Shown here in pieces: positions 24,411-33,052 of a stretch of DNA of 64,000 nt (the stretch's first letter is position 1; each line of letters begins with the position of its first letter). Both the position numbers and the translations under genes were made by a program. The stretch spans positions 1 through 64,000 of the forward strand of contig NZ_FNCT01000022.1 in the NCBI RefSeq assembly GCF_900100495.1. Reading direction: 5' to 3'. Source of the stretch: Pseudomonas benzenivorans (lineage in GTDB: Bacteria > Pseudomonadota > Gammaproteobacteria > Pseudomonadales > Pseudomonadaceae). The notes under the pieces were generated by a model. It had not been told where the DNA came from, did no database searches, and worked only from the letters and a program-made list of their open reading frames with translations.

Positions 24411-25649
24411 ATGGAACGGTCCAACCACACTCTCTGGCGCTTTCCCCTGGCCTTTGCCGCGCTGCTGGTGCTCGGCGCCTGTGGCAGGGCCCCAGAAGCC
24501 ACCCAGCAGATGCCCGCGGCGAAAGTCAGCGTTGCCGAGGTCATCGAACAACCGCTCAACGAGTGGGATGAATTCACCGGGCGCCTGGAGGCTCCCGAGT
24601 CGGTGGAGATCCGCCCACGGGTGTCTGGCTTTATCGACCTGGTCGCCTTCGACGAAGGCCGTTTGGTGAAGAAAGGCGAGCTGTTGTTCCAGATCGACCC
24701 GCGGCCGTTCCAGGCCGAGGTCAAGCGCCTCGAAGCCCAGTTGCAGCAGGCCCGCGCCAGCCAGGCGCGCACCGCCAGCGAGGCGCGCCGCGGCGAACGC
24801 CTGCGCAAGAGCAATGCGATTTCCGCCGAACTGGCCGATGCCCGCGCCAGTGCGGCCCAGGAAGCCCAGGCGGCGGTGGCCGGGATCCAGGCCGAGCTGG
24901 ACAACGCCCGTCTCAACCTCAGTTTCACCCGCGTCACCGCGCCGATCGATGGCCGCGTCAGCCGCGCCGAAGTCACCGCCGGCAACCTGGTCAACGCCGG
25001 CCAGTCGCTGCTCACCACCCTGGTCAGCACCGACAGGGTCTACGCCTACTTCGACGCCGACGAACGGGTGTTCCTCAAGTACCTCGAGCTGGCGCGCCAG
25101 GCCGGCAGCGATGCGCGTGGCGCCAGCCCGGTCTACCTCGGCCTGACCAGCGAAGACGGCCACCCGCACCTGGGCCAGCTGGATTTTCTCGACAATCAGG
25201 TCAACCCGCAGACCGGCACCATCCGTGGCCGCGCGGTGTTCGACAACGCCAAGGGCCAGTTCACCCCGGGTCTCTACGCCCGGCTCAAGCTGGTCGGTAG
25301 CAGCACCTACGCCGCCACTCTGATTCAGGATGCCGCGGTGGGCACCGACCTGGGCAAGAAGTTCGTCCTGGTGCTCGGCGACGACAACAGCGTCAGCTAC
25401 CGCGCCATTGAACTGGGGCCGAAGGTCGAAGGCCTGCGCATCGTCCGCAACGGCCTGGCCAAAGGCGAGAAGATCGTGGTCAACGGCCTGCAACGCGCCA
25501 TGCCCGGTTCAACCGTCGATCCGCAGAACGTGCCGATGGCCGACAGCGACACCCTGGCTGCCCTCGCCCGCTTGCGCCAAGCAGTGGATGCCCGCGACGC
25601 GCCGCGTGTCGCCGAACAGAACGCCAAGCCCGGCACGCCCCGCAGCTGA
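24411..25649 (+). CDS. mexE: MexE, RND periplasmic adaptor lipoprotein
   Basis: The 412-residue protein has a lipoprotein signal ending LVLGACGR, then the lipoyl/barrel-sandwich and hairpin domains of membrane fusion proteins (EIRPRVSGFIDLVAFDEGRLVKKGE; FTRVTAPIDGRVSRAEVTAGNLVNAG). The order mexT-mexE-mexF-oprN matches P. aeruginosa. The pump exports chloramphenicol, fluoroquinolones and quorum-signal precursors there, and is induced by nitrosative and disulfide stress. The ribosome site is weak. A BIME separates it from mexF. Confidence 0.92.
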   Translation: MERSNHTLWRFPLAFAALLVLGACGRAPEATQQMPAAKVSVAEVIEQPLNEWDEFTGRLEAPESVEIRPRVSGFIDLVAFDEGRLVKKGELLFQIDPRPFQAEVKRLEAQLQQARASQARTASEARRGERLRKSNAISAELADARASAAQEAQAAVAGIQAELDNARLNLSFTRVTAPIDGRVSRAEVTAGNLVNAGQSLLTTLVSTDRVYAYFDADERVFLKYLELARQAGSDARGASPVYLGLTSEDGHPHLGQLDFLDNQVNPQTGTIRGRAVFDNAKGQFTPGLYARLKLVGSSTYAATLIQDAAVGTDLGKKFVLVLGDDNSVSYRAIELGPKVEGLRIVRNGLAKGEKIVVNGLQRAMPGSTVDPQNVPMADSDTLAALARLRQAVDARDAPRVAEQNAKPGTPRS

Positions 25650-25656
25650 TAACGCC

Positions 25657-25732
25657 TTGGTGCGCACAGCGCACCCTACCCGATCATCCGATTCGTAGGG
25701 TGCGCGGGGCCGCCTAGGCCATGCGCACCAAT
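25657..25732. repeat. BIME-type repeat between mexE and mexF
   Basis: Two GGTGCGC/GCGCACC palindromes in opposite order (TTGGTGCGCACAGCGCACCC; GTAGGGTGCGCGGGGCCGCC; ATGCGCACCAA) fill the gap, ending about 17 bases before the mexF start. Confidence 0.7.
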
Positions 25733-25748
25733 GCCCGAGGACGATTCA

Positions 25749-28700
25749 ATGAACTTCTCGCAATTCTTTATCCAGCGGCCGATCTTCGCCGCGGTGCTGT
25801 CGCTGATCATCCTGATCGGCGGCGCCATCTCGCTGTTCCAGTTGCCGATCAGCGAATACCCGGAAGTGGTACCGCCGACCGTGGTGGTGCGCGCCAACTT
25901 TCCCGGCGCCAACCCCAAGGTGATCGGCGAAACCGTCGCCTCGCCACTGGAGCAGGCGATTACCGGCGTCGAGGGCATGCTCTACATGTCCTCGCAGTCC
26001 ACCGCCGACGGCAAGCTGAGCCTGACCATCACCTTCGCCCTGGGTACCGACCTGGACAACGCCCAGGTGCAGGTGCAGAACCGCGTGACCCGCACCATGC
26101 CGACCCTGCCTACCGAGGTGCAGCGCCTCGGCGTGACGGTGGACAAGGCTTCGCCCGACCTGACCATGGTGGTGCACCTGACCTCGCCGGACGACCGCTA
26201 CGACATGCTCTACCTGTCCAACTACGCCGCGCTCAACATCAAGGACGAGCTGGCGCGCCTGGATGGCGTCGGCGATGTGCAGCTGTTCGGCATGGGCAAC
26301 TACTCGCTGCGCGTGTGGCTGGACCCGAACCGAGTGGCCTCGCGCAACCTCACCGCCAGCGACGTGGTCGCCGCCATCCGCGAGCAGAACCGCCAGGTCG
26401 CCGCCGGGGCCCTCGGCGCGCCGCCCGCGGATGCCGGCAACAGCTTCCAGTTGTCGATCAACACCCAGGGCCGCCTGGTCAGCGAGGAGGAGTTCGAGAA
26501 CATCATCATCCGTGCCGGTGAGGATGGCGAAATCACCCGCCTGAAGGACATCGCCCGCATCGAGCTGGGCTCCAGCCAGTACGCCCTGCGCTCGCTGCTG
26601 AACAACCAGCCGGCGGTGGCCATCCCGGTGTTCCAGCGCCCCGGTTCCAATGCCATCGACATCTCTAACGCGGTGCGCGAGCGCATGAGCGAGCTGAAGC
26701 AGAGCTTCCCCCAGGGCGTGGACTACGAGATCGTCTACGACCCGACCATCTTCGTCCGCGGCTCGATCGAGGCGGTGGTGCACACCCTGCTCGAAGCCAT
26801 CGCCCTGGTGGTGCTGGTGGTGATCCTGTTCCTGCAGACCTGGCGCGCCTCGATCATCCCGCTGGCCGCCGTGCCGGTGTCGCTGATCGGCACCTTCGCC
26901 GTGATGCACATGCTCGGCTTCTCGCTCAACGCGCTGTCCTTGTTCGGCCTGGTGCTGGCGATCGGCATCGTGGTCGACGACGCCATCGTCGTGGTGGAGA
27001 ACGTCGAGCGCAATATCGGCCTGGGCAAGACCCCGGTGGAAGCCACCAAGCAGGCGATGAAGGAGGTCACCGGACCGATCGTCGCCACCGCCCTGGTGCT
27101 TTGCGCCGTGTTCGTGCCCACCGCCTTCATCTCCGGCCTCACCGGGCAGTTCTACCAGCAATTCGCCCTGACCATCGCCATCTCCACGGTGATCAGCGCG
27201 TTCAACTCGCTGACCCTGTCGCCGGCCCTGGCCGCGGTGCTGCTCAAGGACCACCACGCGCCCAAGGACGGCTTCTCCCGGCTGCTCGACCTGCTGTTCG
27301 GCGGCTGGTTGTTCAAGCCGTTCAACCGCGCCTTCGAGCGTGCTGGCGGCGGCTACGTCAGGACCGTCAAGCGCGTCCTGCGCGGCAGCGGCATCGCCCT
27401 GTTCGTCTACGCCGGCCTGCTGGGCCTGGGTTATCTGGGCTTTTCGACGACTCCCACCGGCTTCGTGCCGCCGCAGGACAAGCAGTACCTGGTGGCCTTC
27501 GCCCAGTTGCCGGACGCCGCCACCCTCGACCGCACCGAGGCGGTGATCAAGCGCATGTCGGAGATCGCCGGCAAGCACCCGGGCGTGGAAAACACCGTGG
27601 CCTTCCCGGGACTGTCGATCAACGGCTTCACCAACAGCCCGAACAGCGGCATCGTCTTCACCCCGCTCAGGCCGTTCGATGAGCGCACGGATCCGAGCAT
27701 GAGCGCTGGCGCCATCGCCGCCGAGCTGAACAAGCAGTTCGCCGAGATCCAGGACGCCTACATCGCCATCTTCCCGCCGCCGCCGGTGCGCGGCCTGGGC
27801 ACCATCGGCGGCTTCCGCCTGCAGGTCGAGGACCGCGGCAGCCTGGGCTACGAGGAGCTGTACGCGCAGACCCAGAACATCCTGGCCAAGGCGCGCCAGC
27901 TGCCGGAGCTGGACCCCATGTCGCTGTTCACCAGCTACCAGGTCAACGTGCCGCAGGTGGAGGCCGCCATCGACCGCGAGAAGGCCAAGACCCACGGCGT
28001 GGCCATCAGCGACATCTTCGACACCATGCAGGTGTACCTCGGTTCGCTGTACGCCAACGACTTCAACCGTTTCGGCCGCACCTACCAGGTCAACGTCCAG
28101 GCCGACCAGCAGTTCCGCCTGGAGCCGGAGCAGATCGGCCAGCTCAAGGTGCGCAACAACCGCGGGGAAATGGTGCCGTTGTCGACTTTCGTCAAGGTCA
28201 GCGACAGTGCCGGTCCGGACCGGGTGATGCACTACAACGGCTTCATCACCGCCGAGATCAACGGTGCGGCGGCGCACGGCTACAGCTCCGGCCAGGCCGA
28301 GGCGGCGATCAGCAAGCTGCTCAACGCTGAGTTGCCCAACGGCATGACCTTCGAGTGGACCGACCTCACCTACCAGCAGATCCTCGCCGGCAACAGCGCG
28401 ATCTTCGTCTTCCCGCTCTGCGTGCTGCTGGCCTTCCTGGTGCTGGCCGCCCAGTACGAGAGCTGGAGCCTGCCGCTGGCGGTGATCCTGATCGTGCCGA
28501 CCGTGCTGTTCTCCGCCATCAGCGGGGTGATCCTGTCCGGTGGCGACAACAACATCTTCACCCAGATCGGCCTGATCGTGCTGGTGGGCCTGGCGTGCAA
28601 GAACGCCATCCTCATCGTCGAGTTCGCCAAGGAAAAGCAGGAAGAAGGCCTGGATCGTGTCGCCGCGGTGCTGGAAGCCTGCCGCTTGCGCCTGCGGCCG

Positions 28701-28928
28701 ATCCTGATGACCTCCATCGCCTTCATCATGGGTGTGGTGCCGCTGGTACTGTCCTCCGGCGCCGGCGCCGAGATGCGCCATGCCATGGGCGTGGCGGTAT
28801 TCAGCGGGATGCTCGGGGTGACCTTCTTCGGCCTGCTGCTGACCCCGGTGTTCTACGTGCTGATCCGCGCCATGGTGGAGAAACGCGAAGCGAGAAAAGC
28901 CCTGCGTTTGCAGGAGGTGCAGGCATGA
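25749..28928 (+). CDS. mexF: MexF, RND multidrug efflux pump
   Basis: The 1059-residue pump starts at MNFSQFFIQRPIF (25749) after GAGGAC. It has the HAE1 signatures FIQRPIFAAVLSLIILIGG, the helix-4 proton relay GIVVDDAIVVVENVERN, GLACKNAILIVEFAKEKQEEG and PILMTSIAFIMGVVPLVLSSGAGAE. It is the inner-membrane transporter of MexEF-OprN. The stop overlaps the oprN start by four bases. Confidence 0.95.
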   Translation: MNFSQFFIQRPIFAAVLSLIILIGGAISLFQLPISEYPEVVPPTVVVRANFPGANPKVIGETVASPLEQAITGVEGMLYMSSQSTADGKLSLTITFALGTDLDNAQVQVQNRVTRTMPTLPTEVQRLGVTVDKASPDLTMVVHLTSPDDRYDMLYLSNYAALNIKDELARLDGVGDVQLFGMGNYSLRVWLDPNRVASRNLTASDVVAAIREQNRQVAAGALGAPPADAGNSFQLSINTQGRLVSEEEFENIIIRAGEDGEITRLKDIARIELGSSQYALRSLLNNQPAVAIPVFQRPGSNAIDISNAVRERMSELKQSFPQGVDYEIVYDPTIFVRGSIEAVVHTLLEAIALVVLVVILFLQTWRASIIPLAAVPVSLIGTFAVMHMLGFSLNALSLFGLVLAIGIVVDDAIVVVENVERNIGLGKTPVEATKQAMKEVTGPIVATALVLCAVFVPTAFISGLTGQFYQQFALTIAISTVISAFNSLTLSPALAAVLLKDHHAPKDGFSRLLDLLFGGWLFKPFNRAFERAGGGYVRTVKRVLRGSGIALFVYAGLLGLGYLGFSTTPTGFVPPQDKQYLVAFAQLPDAATLDRTEAVIKRMSEIAGKHPGVENTVAFPGLSINGFTNSPNSGIVFTPLRPFDERTDPSMSAGAIAAELNKQFAEIQDAYIAIFPPPPVRGLGTIGGFRLQVEDRGSLGYEELYAQTQNILAKARQLPELDPMSLFTSYQVNVPQVEAAIDREKAKTHGVAISDIFDTMQVYLGSLYANDFNRFGRTYQVNVQADQQFRLEPEQIGQLKVRNNRGEMVPLSTFVKVSDSAGPDRVMHYNGFITAEINGAAAHGYSSGQAEAAISKLLNAELPNGMTFEWTDLTYQQILAGNSAIFVFPLCVLLAFLVLAAQYESWSLPLAVILIVPTVLFSAISGVILSGGDNNIFTQIGLIVLVGLACKNAILIVEFAKEKQEEGLDRVAAVLEACRLRLRPILMTSIAFIMGVVPLVLSSGAGAEMRHAMGVAVFSGMLGVTFFGLLLTPVFYVLIRAMVEKREARKALRLQEVQA

Positions 28929-30385
28929 TCGCCCTTAACCGATCGTTCCCACGCTCCGGAGTGGGAATGCCGCCCAGGACGCTCCGCGTCCGCAGCCTGA
29001 ACGCCTTCGGCATCAGCCTGCTGGCCCTGGCGCTGAGCGCCTGCGCGGTCGGCCCGGACTATCAGGCGCCGGCCAGCGTGCCGGCGCAACTGGCCAGCGC
29101 CCAGGGCGGCGACTACGACCGCTCGCATTTCGAAGCGATCTGGTGGCAACAGTTCGATGACCCGACCCTGAACCAGCTGGTCCAGCAGTCGCTGGCGGAC
29201 AACCGCGAGCTGCACGTGGCCTTCGCCCGCCTGCGCGCGGCGCGGGCGATCCGCGACGACGTGGCCAACGACCAGTTGCCGACCATCACCAGCCGCGCCA
29301 GCAGCGAGATCGGCAAGGCCCAGCAACCGGGCGTGAGCGAACAGCGGGTGAATGCCGAGCGCTACGACCTGGGCCTGGACATGGCCTGGGAGCTCGACCT
29401 GTTCGGCCGCATCCAGCGCCAGCTGGAAGCCAGCGAAGCGCAGATCGAGGTCGCCGAAGCCGATTACTACCAGTTGCAGGTCAGCCTGATCGCCGAGCTG
29501 GTGGACGCCTACGGCAACCTGCGCGGCGCGCAGCTCAGGGAACGCATCGCCCGCGACAACCTGGAGAACCAGCAGGAATCGCGCGGCATCACCGAGCAAC
29601 TGCGCGATGCCGGGGTCGGCAGCGAACTGGACGTGCTGCGCAGCGACGCGCGCCTGGCCGCCACCGAGGCCAGCCTGCCGCAACTGCAGGCCGAACAGCA
29701 GCGGGCGAAGAACCGCATCGCCACCCTGCTCGGCCAGCGCCCGGAACAACTGCAGGTGGACCTGTCCGCCCAACCGCTGCCGGCGATCGCCAAGGCCCTG
29801 CCGATCGGCGACCCGGCCGAGCTGCTGCGCCGCCGCCCCGACGTGCATGCCGCCGAACGCCAATTGGCAGCGGCGACGGCGACGATCGGGGTGGCCACTG
29901 CGGACCTGTTCCCGCGAGTGAGTCTGTCCGGCTTCCTCGGCTTCACCGCCGGGCGCGGCTCGCAATTGGGTTCCTCGGCGGCCCGCGCCTGGGGCGTGGC
30001 GCCTACCATCAGCTGGGCGGCCTTCGACCTGGGCAGCGTGCGCGCCCGTCTGCGCGGCGCCGAAGCCGAAGCAGACGGTGCCCTGGCGCAGTACGAGCAA
30101 CAGGTGTTGCTGGCTCTGGAGGAATCGGAGAACGCCTTCAGCGACTACGGCAAACGCCAGCAGCGCCTGCTCGCCCTGGTGCGCCAGTCGGAAGCCAGCC
30201 GCGCCGCGGCCGAACAGGCCGGCGTGCGCTACCGCGAAGGCACGGTGGACTTCCTCGTGCTGCTCGACGCCGAACGCGAGCGTCTGGCTGCCGAAGATGC
30301 CCAGGCCCAGGCGGAAATCGAGCTGTACCGCGGCATAGTCGCCATCTACAAGGCCCTCGGCGGCGGCTGGCAACCGCAAGCCTGA
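28925..30385 (+). CDS. oprN: OprN, outer-membrane efflux lipoprotein with REP-encoded N-terminus
   Basis: The 486-residue protein has lipobox LALSAC, then the TolC/OprM fold with GPDYQAPASVPA, IWWQQFDDPTLNQLVQQSL, YDLGLDMAWELDLFGRIQRQLE and a matching second half. ATG 28925 overlaps the mexF stop. Residues about 7-22 (FPRSGVGMPPRTLRVR) are the translation of a REP palindrome inserted between the start and the hydrophobic core; an in-frame ATG inside the repeat (M15, with GGAG ahead) is an alternative start. The protein is otherwise a full-length OprN orthologue. Confidence 0.9.
   Translation: MIALNRSFPRSGVGMPPRTLRVRSLNAFGISLLALALSACAVGPDYQAPASVPAQLASAQGGDYDRSHFEAIWWQQFDDPTLNQLVQQSLADNRELHVAFARLRAARAIRDDVANDQLPTITSRASSEIGKAQQPGVSEQRVNAERYDLGLDMAWELDLFGRIQRQLEASEAQIEVAEADYYQLQVSLIAELVDAYGNLRGAQLRERIARDNLENQQESRGITEQLRDAGVGSELDVLRSDARLAATEASLPQLQAEQQRAKNRIATLLGQRPEQLQVDLSAQPLPAIAKALPIGDPAELLRRRPDVHAAERQLAAATATIGVATADLFPRVSLSGFLGFTAGRGSQLGSSAARAWGVAPTISWAAFDLGSVRARLRGAEAEADGALAQYEQQVLLALEESENAFSDYGKRQQRLLALVRQSEASRAAAEQAGVRYREGTVDFLVLLDAERERLAAEDAQAQAEIELYRGIVAIYKALGGGWQPQA
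28944..28993. repeat. REP palindrome inside the 5' end of oprN
   Basis: CGTTCCCAC-GCTCCGGA-GTGGGAATG followed by GGACG-CTCCG-CGTCC is a common Pseudomonas REP, here within an open coding frame. Confidence 0.8.
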
Positions 30386-30457
30386 TAGCTGCTAAGTCCC
30401 GGCCACCTGGCCGGGCAACCCGCGCTCTCCTGGTTGGCCATGCCAACCGCTCCTCTG

Positions 30458-30494
30458 CCCCACGCTGCCGCTCCCGGCCGTGGGGATTTTTTTT
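30458..30494 (+). terminator. Intrinsic terminator of mexEF-oprN
   Basis: CCCCACG and CGTGGGG form the outer stem of a GC-rich hairpin, followed by ATTTTTTTT. It lies about 75 bases after the oprN stop. Confidence 0.9.
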
Positions 30495-30592
30495 GATCCA
30501 GTCAAGGATCTGCAAGAGAGGCAACGAATTTGTAGGTGCGGAGGGGACGTCTAGTCTTCGTCCGCGAAAATCTTCCATATGCCGATGCAGCT

Positions 30593-30682
30593 TCGCGGCT
30601 AAAGCCCCTCCCACAAACACTACTCAGTCGTACACCGGCGGGCGGTCTGCCATGGGCACTGTGGGAGGGGCTTTAGCCGCGA
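30593..30682. repeat. REP element with 23-bp perfect inverted arms
   Basis: Arms 30593-30615 and 30660-30682 are exact reverse complements (core GGCTAAAGCCCCTCCCACA), separated by 44 bases. It lies between oprN and the SDR gene. Confidence 0.8.
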
Positions 30683-30734
30683 GGCAAGCGGGAAGACGAT
30701 TTATGCCTGGCGATCCTGGGCCTCCGGCACGCCG

Positions 30735-31469
30735 CTAGACGATGCCGCCATTGACCCGCAAGACCTGGCCGTTGACCCAGCCGCCCTGCTCGCCGACCAG
30801 GAAGGCCACCACGTTGGCGATGTCCTCGGGCGTGCCCAGGCGTTCCAGGGGCGGCTGCTTGGTCAGGCGCTCGATCATTTCCGCGGTCTTGCCGCCGAGG
30901 AACAGCTCGGTCGCGGTGGGACCCGGGGCGATCGCGTTGACGCAGATGTTCCGCCCACGCAGCTCCTTGGCGAAGATCACGGTGAAACTCTCCACCGCGG
31001 CCTTGGATGCGGCGTACAGCGAGTAACCTGGTAGCGCCAGGCCGACCACGCTGGTGGAAAAGTTGACGATGCGCCCGCCGTCACGCAAGTGCCTGGCCGC
31101 CAGGCGCAGGGTGTTGAAGGTGCCCTTGGTGTTGATCGCGAAGATCTTCTGGTACAGCGCATCGTCGCTGTCGGCCAGGTTGACCATGCCCGGCTGGATC
31201 ACCCCGGCGTTGTTGACCAGGATGTCGATGCCGCCGAACTTCAGCTCGGCCTGGTCGAACAAGGCCTCCACCGCCACCGAATCGCTGATGTCGGCCAGCA
31301 CTGCATAGGCCTGGCCGCCGGCACTGACGATGTCGCGGACCACCTGCTCGGCATCCGCCGGCCGCGAGGTGTAGTTCACCACCACACTGATACCGTCGGC
31401 GGCCAGGCGTTTGGCGATGGCGGCGCCGATGCCGCGCGAGGCGCCGGTGACTATGGCTACTTTGGACAT
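30735..31469 (-). CDS. Short-chain dehydrogenase/reductase
   Basis: The 244-residue protein starts at MSKVAIVTGASRGIG (31469) after GGAG. It has the classical SDR features: TGASRGIGAAIAK cofactor loop, VVNYTSRPADAEQVV (NADP-preferring NYTSR), NNAG, the active-site NFSTSVVG and YSLYAASKA, and a C-terminal GGWVNGQVLRVNGGI. It is close to the FabG/glucose-dehydrogenase-like group. The substrate is unknown. It stands alone on the minus strand, divergent from a dctP-type gene. Confidence 0.88.
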   Translation of the reverse strand: MSKVAIVTGASRGIGAAIAKRLAADGISVVVNYTSRPADAEQVVRDIVSAGGQAYAVLADISDSVAVEALFDQAELKFGGIDILVNNAGVIQPGMVNLADSDDALYQKIFAINTKGTFNTLRLAARHLRDGGRIVNFSTSVVGLALPGYSLYAASKAAVESFTVIFAKELRGRNICVNAIAPGPTATELFLGGKTAEMIERLTKQPPLERLGTPEDIANVVAFLVGEQGGWVNGQVLRVNGGIV

Positions 31470-31897
31470 GGCAACTCCTGCGAATAGGGTCGAAAGAACC
31501 TGCAACGAGCCGCATCGCCCGCTCGCCGTGCAGTTCCTTTCCTGTGGTATAGCCTCCCTTGGCGTGTTGCGTTCGACCGATTGTCCAGCGGCCCTGGCCT
31601 GCCAGCGCCGCCGGCAGCCGCCCAGCGCCGGGTGTCGGCAATAATCCGCCTAGCCGGACGCACGAAGTGGCGAAAAGCCGCCAACCGCCGCGAACTGCAT
31701 CACAGCGCTTTTCCGAGCCAGGCCGGCGCGGCCGGCATCCAGGCGATTGGCACAGGCCTTGCGAGACGCAACGCGCGTTCGAAACCGCACCAAGCGCGCC
31801 GGCGTCTGCCCGACCAGCCCGGCGCCACGCCCAGGGATGACGGTTTTGCCAACGCCTGCACCCTTCAGCCAGCTCAATAACAAGAAAGGACATCCGC
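31470..31897. other. SDR-dctP divergent intergenic region
   Basis: These 428 bases hold no convincing gene. The notable feature is a near-consensus sigma-54 promoter at 31748-31763 directed at dctP. Confidence 0.6.
31748..31763 (+). promoter_or_regulatory. Sigma-54 promoter of dctP
   Basis: TGGCAC-AGGCC-TTGCG matches the -24/-12 consensus with exact 12-bp GG-GC spacing. In Pseudomonas, C4-dicarboxylate transport genes are activated by DctD with sigma-54, which agrees with the downstream gene. Confidence 0.85.
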
Positions 31898-32905
31898 ATG
31901 TTCAAATCGATCATCGCCATGGCCTCCTGCGCCCTGGCGTTAGCTTCTGCCAGCGCCGACGGCGCACAACAGCCAAGTCCCATCCTGATCAAGTTCTCCC
32001 ATGTGGTCGCCGACAATACGCCCAAGGGCCAGGGCGCCCTGCTGTTCAAGCAGCTGGTGGAGCAGCGCCTGGCGGGCAAGGTCAGGGTCGAGGTCTATCC
32101 CAACTCGACCCTGTATGGCGATGCCAACGAACTGGAGGCGCTGCGCAACGACGAGGTGCAGCTGCTGGCGCCCTCGCTGGCCAAGTTCGAGAAATACACC
32201 CAGCAATTGCAAGTCTTCGATCTGCCGTTCCTGTTCGACGACCTCGACGCCGTCAACCGCTTCCAGAAGCGCGCCAAGGGCCGCCAGCTACTGCGCTCGA
32301 TGGAGCAGCACAACATCGTCGGCCTGGCCTACTGGCATAACGGCATGAAGCAGCTGTCGGCGAGCAAGGCCCTGCTGCTGCCGGGCGATGCGGCCGGCTT
32401 GAGCTTCCGCATCCAGCCTTCCGGCGTGCTCGAGGCGCAGTTCCAGCAACTGGGCGCGACGCCGCAGAAACTGGCGTTCTCCGAGGTCTTCAAGGCCCTG
32501 CAGAGCGGCCAGGTGCAAGGCGCCGAGAACCCCTGGTCGAACATCTACAGCCAGAAACTGCACAGCGTGCAGCCCTATATCACCGAGACCAACCACGGCG
32601 TGCTCGACTACATGCTGGTGAGCAACCCGCGCTTCTGGTACGGCATCCCCCACGGCATCCGCATGGAACTGGAAGGCATCGTCGATGAAGTGACCTACGC
32701 GGTGAACCGTCAGGCCGAGGCCGCCAACCAGGCGGACCGCCAGCGCATCGAGGCCTCCGGCAGCAGCCAGCTGATCAGCCTCGATGCGCAGCAGCGCGAG
32801 GCCTGGCGCCAGGCGATGCGCCCGGTGTGGCAACGGTTCGAGGCGGCGATCGGCCGCGACGTGATGAATGCGGCGCAAACCGTCAACCGCAAGAAGCGCG
32901 ACTGA
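31898..32905 (+). CDS. dctP: DctP-type TRAP transporter periplasmic binding protein
   Basis: The 335-residue secreted protein has AAAGGA before ATG 31898. A signal peptide is followed by the DctP fold: ILIKFSHVVADNTPKGQGALLFKQLVEQR, VYPNSTLYGDANELEALRND, LPFLFDD, FRIQPSGVLEAQFQQLGA and QGAENPWSNIYSQKLHSVQPYIT. The arginine in FRIQ and the QGAENP motif are the usual carboxylate-binding elements. It resembles C4-dicarboxylate DctP of P. aeruginosa. No dctQ or dctM follows, since the next gene is on the other strand, so membrane partners must be elsewhere or missing. Confidence 0.88.
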   Translation: MFKSIIAMASCALALASASADGAQQPSPILIKFSHVVADNTPKGQGALLFKQLVEQRLAGKVRVEVYPNSTLYGDANELEALRNDEVQLLAPSLAKFEKYTQQLQVFDLPFLFDDLDAVNRFQKRAKGRQLLRSMEQHNIVGLAYWHNGMKQLSASKALLLPGDAAGLSFRIQPSGVLEAQFQQLGATPQKLAFSEVFKALQSGQVQGAENPWSNIYSQKLHSVQPYITETNHGVLDYMLVSNPRFWYGIPHGIRMELEGIVDEVTYAVNRQAEAANQADRQRIEASGSSQLISLDAQQREAWRQAMRPVWQRFEAAIGRDVMNAAQTVNRKKRD

Positions 32906-32937
32906 TTGGTTTTTGCATGGCCGTGAGTCTGCGCCCA

Positions 32938-33000
32938 CGCCCCCTCATCCGGCGCTTCGCGCCACCTTCTCCCGGAGGGAGAAGGGCATCAGGGGGCGTC
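32938..33000. repeat. Intergenic repeat
   Basis: CCCCCTCATCCGGCGCTTCG ... CTTCTCCCGGAGGGAGAAGG is a dispersed Pseudomonas-type palindrome; a related block is at 37709-37802. Confidence 0.6.
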
Positions 33001-33052
33001 GCTGCGCGACTTTCACGCCAAATCCAGGCTACGAAATCCGCCGCTCGCCCCG

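Larger units (their letters stand above)
30386..30734. other. oprN-SDR intergenic region
   Basis: No gene is seen. It holds a small perfect hairpin (GGTTGGC-CAT-GCCAACC, 30432-30448), the oprN terminator and a large REP inverted repeat. Confidence 0.6.

Noticed and set aside
25746..28781. A 1011-codon open frame on the minus strand opposite mexF, and similar long antisense frames opposite muxC, muxB and other pump genes
   Set aside because: High-GC codon bias removes stops from the antisense frame. Translations are His/Asp/Gln-rich, lack recognisable domains and have no ribosome sites, while the sense genes are clear.
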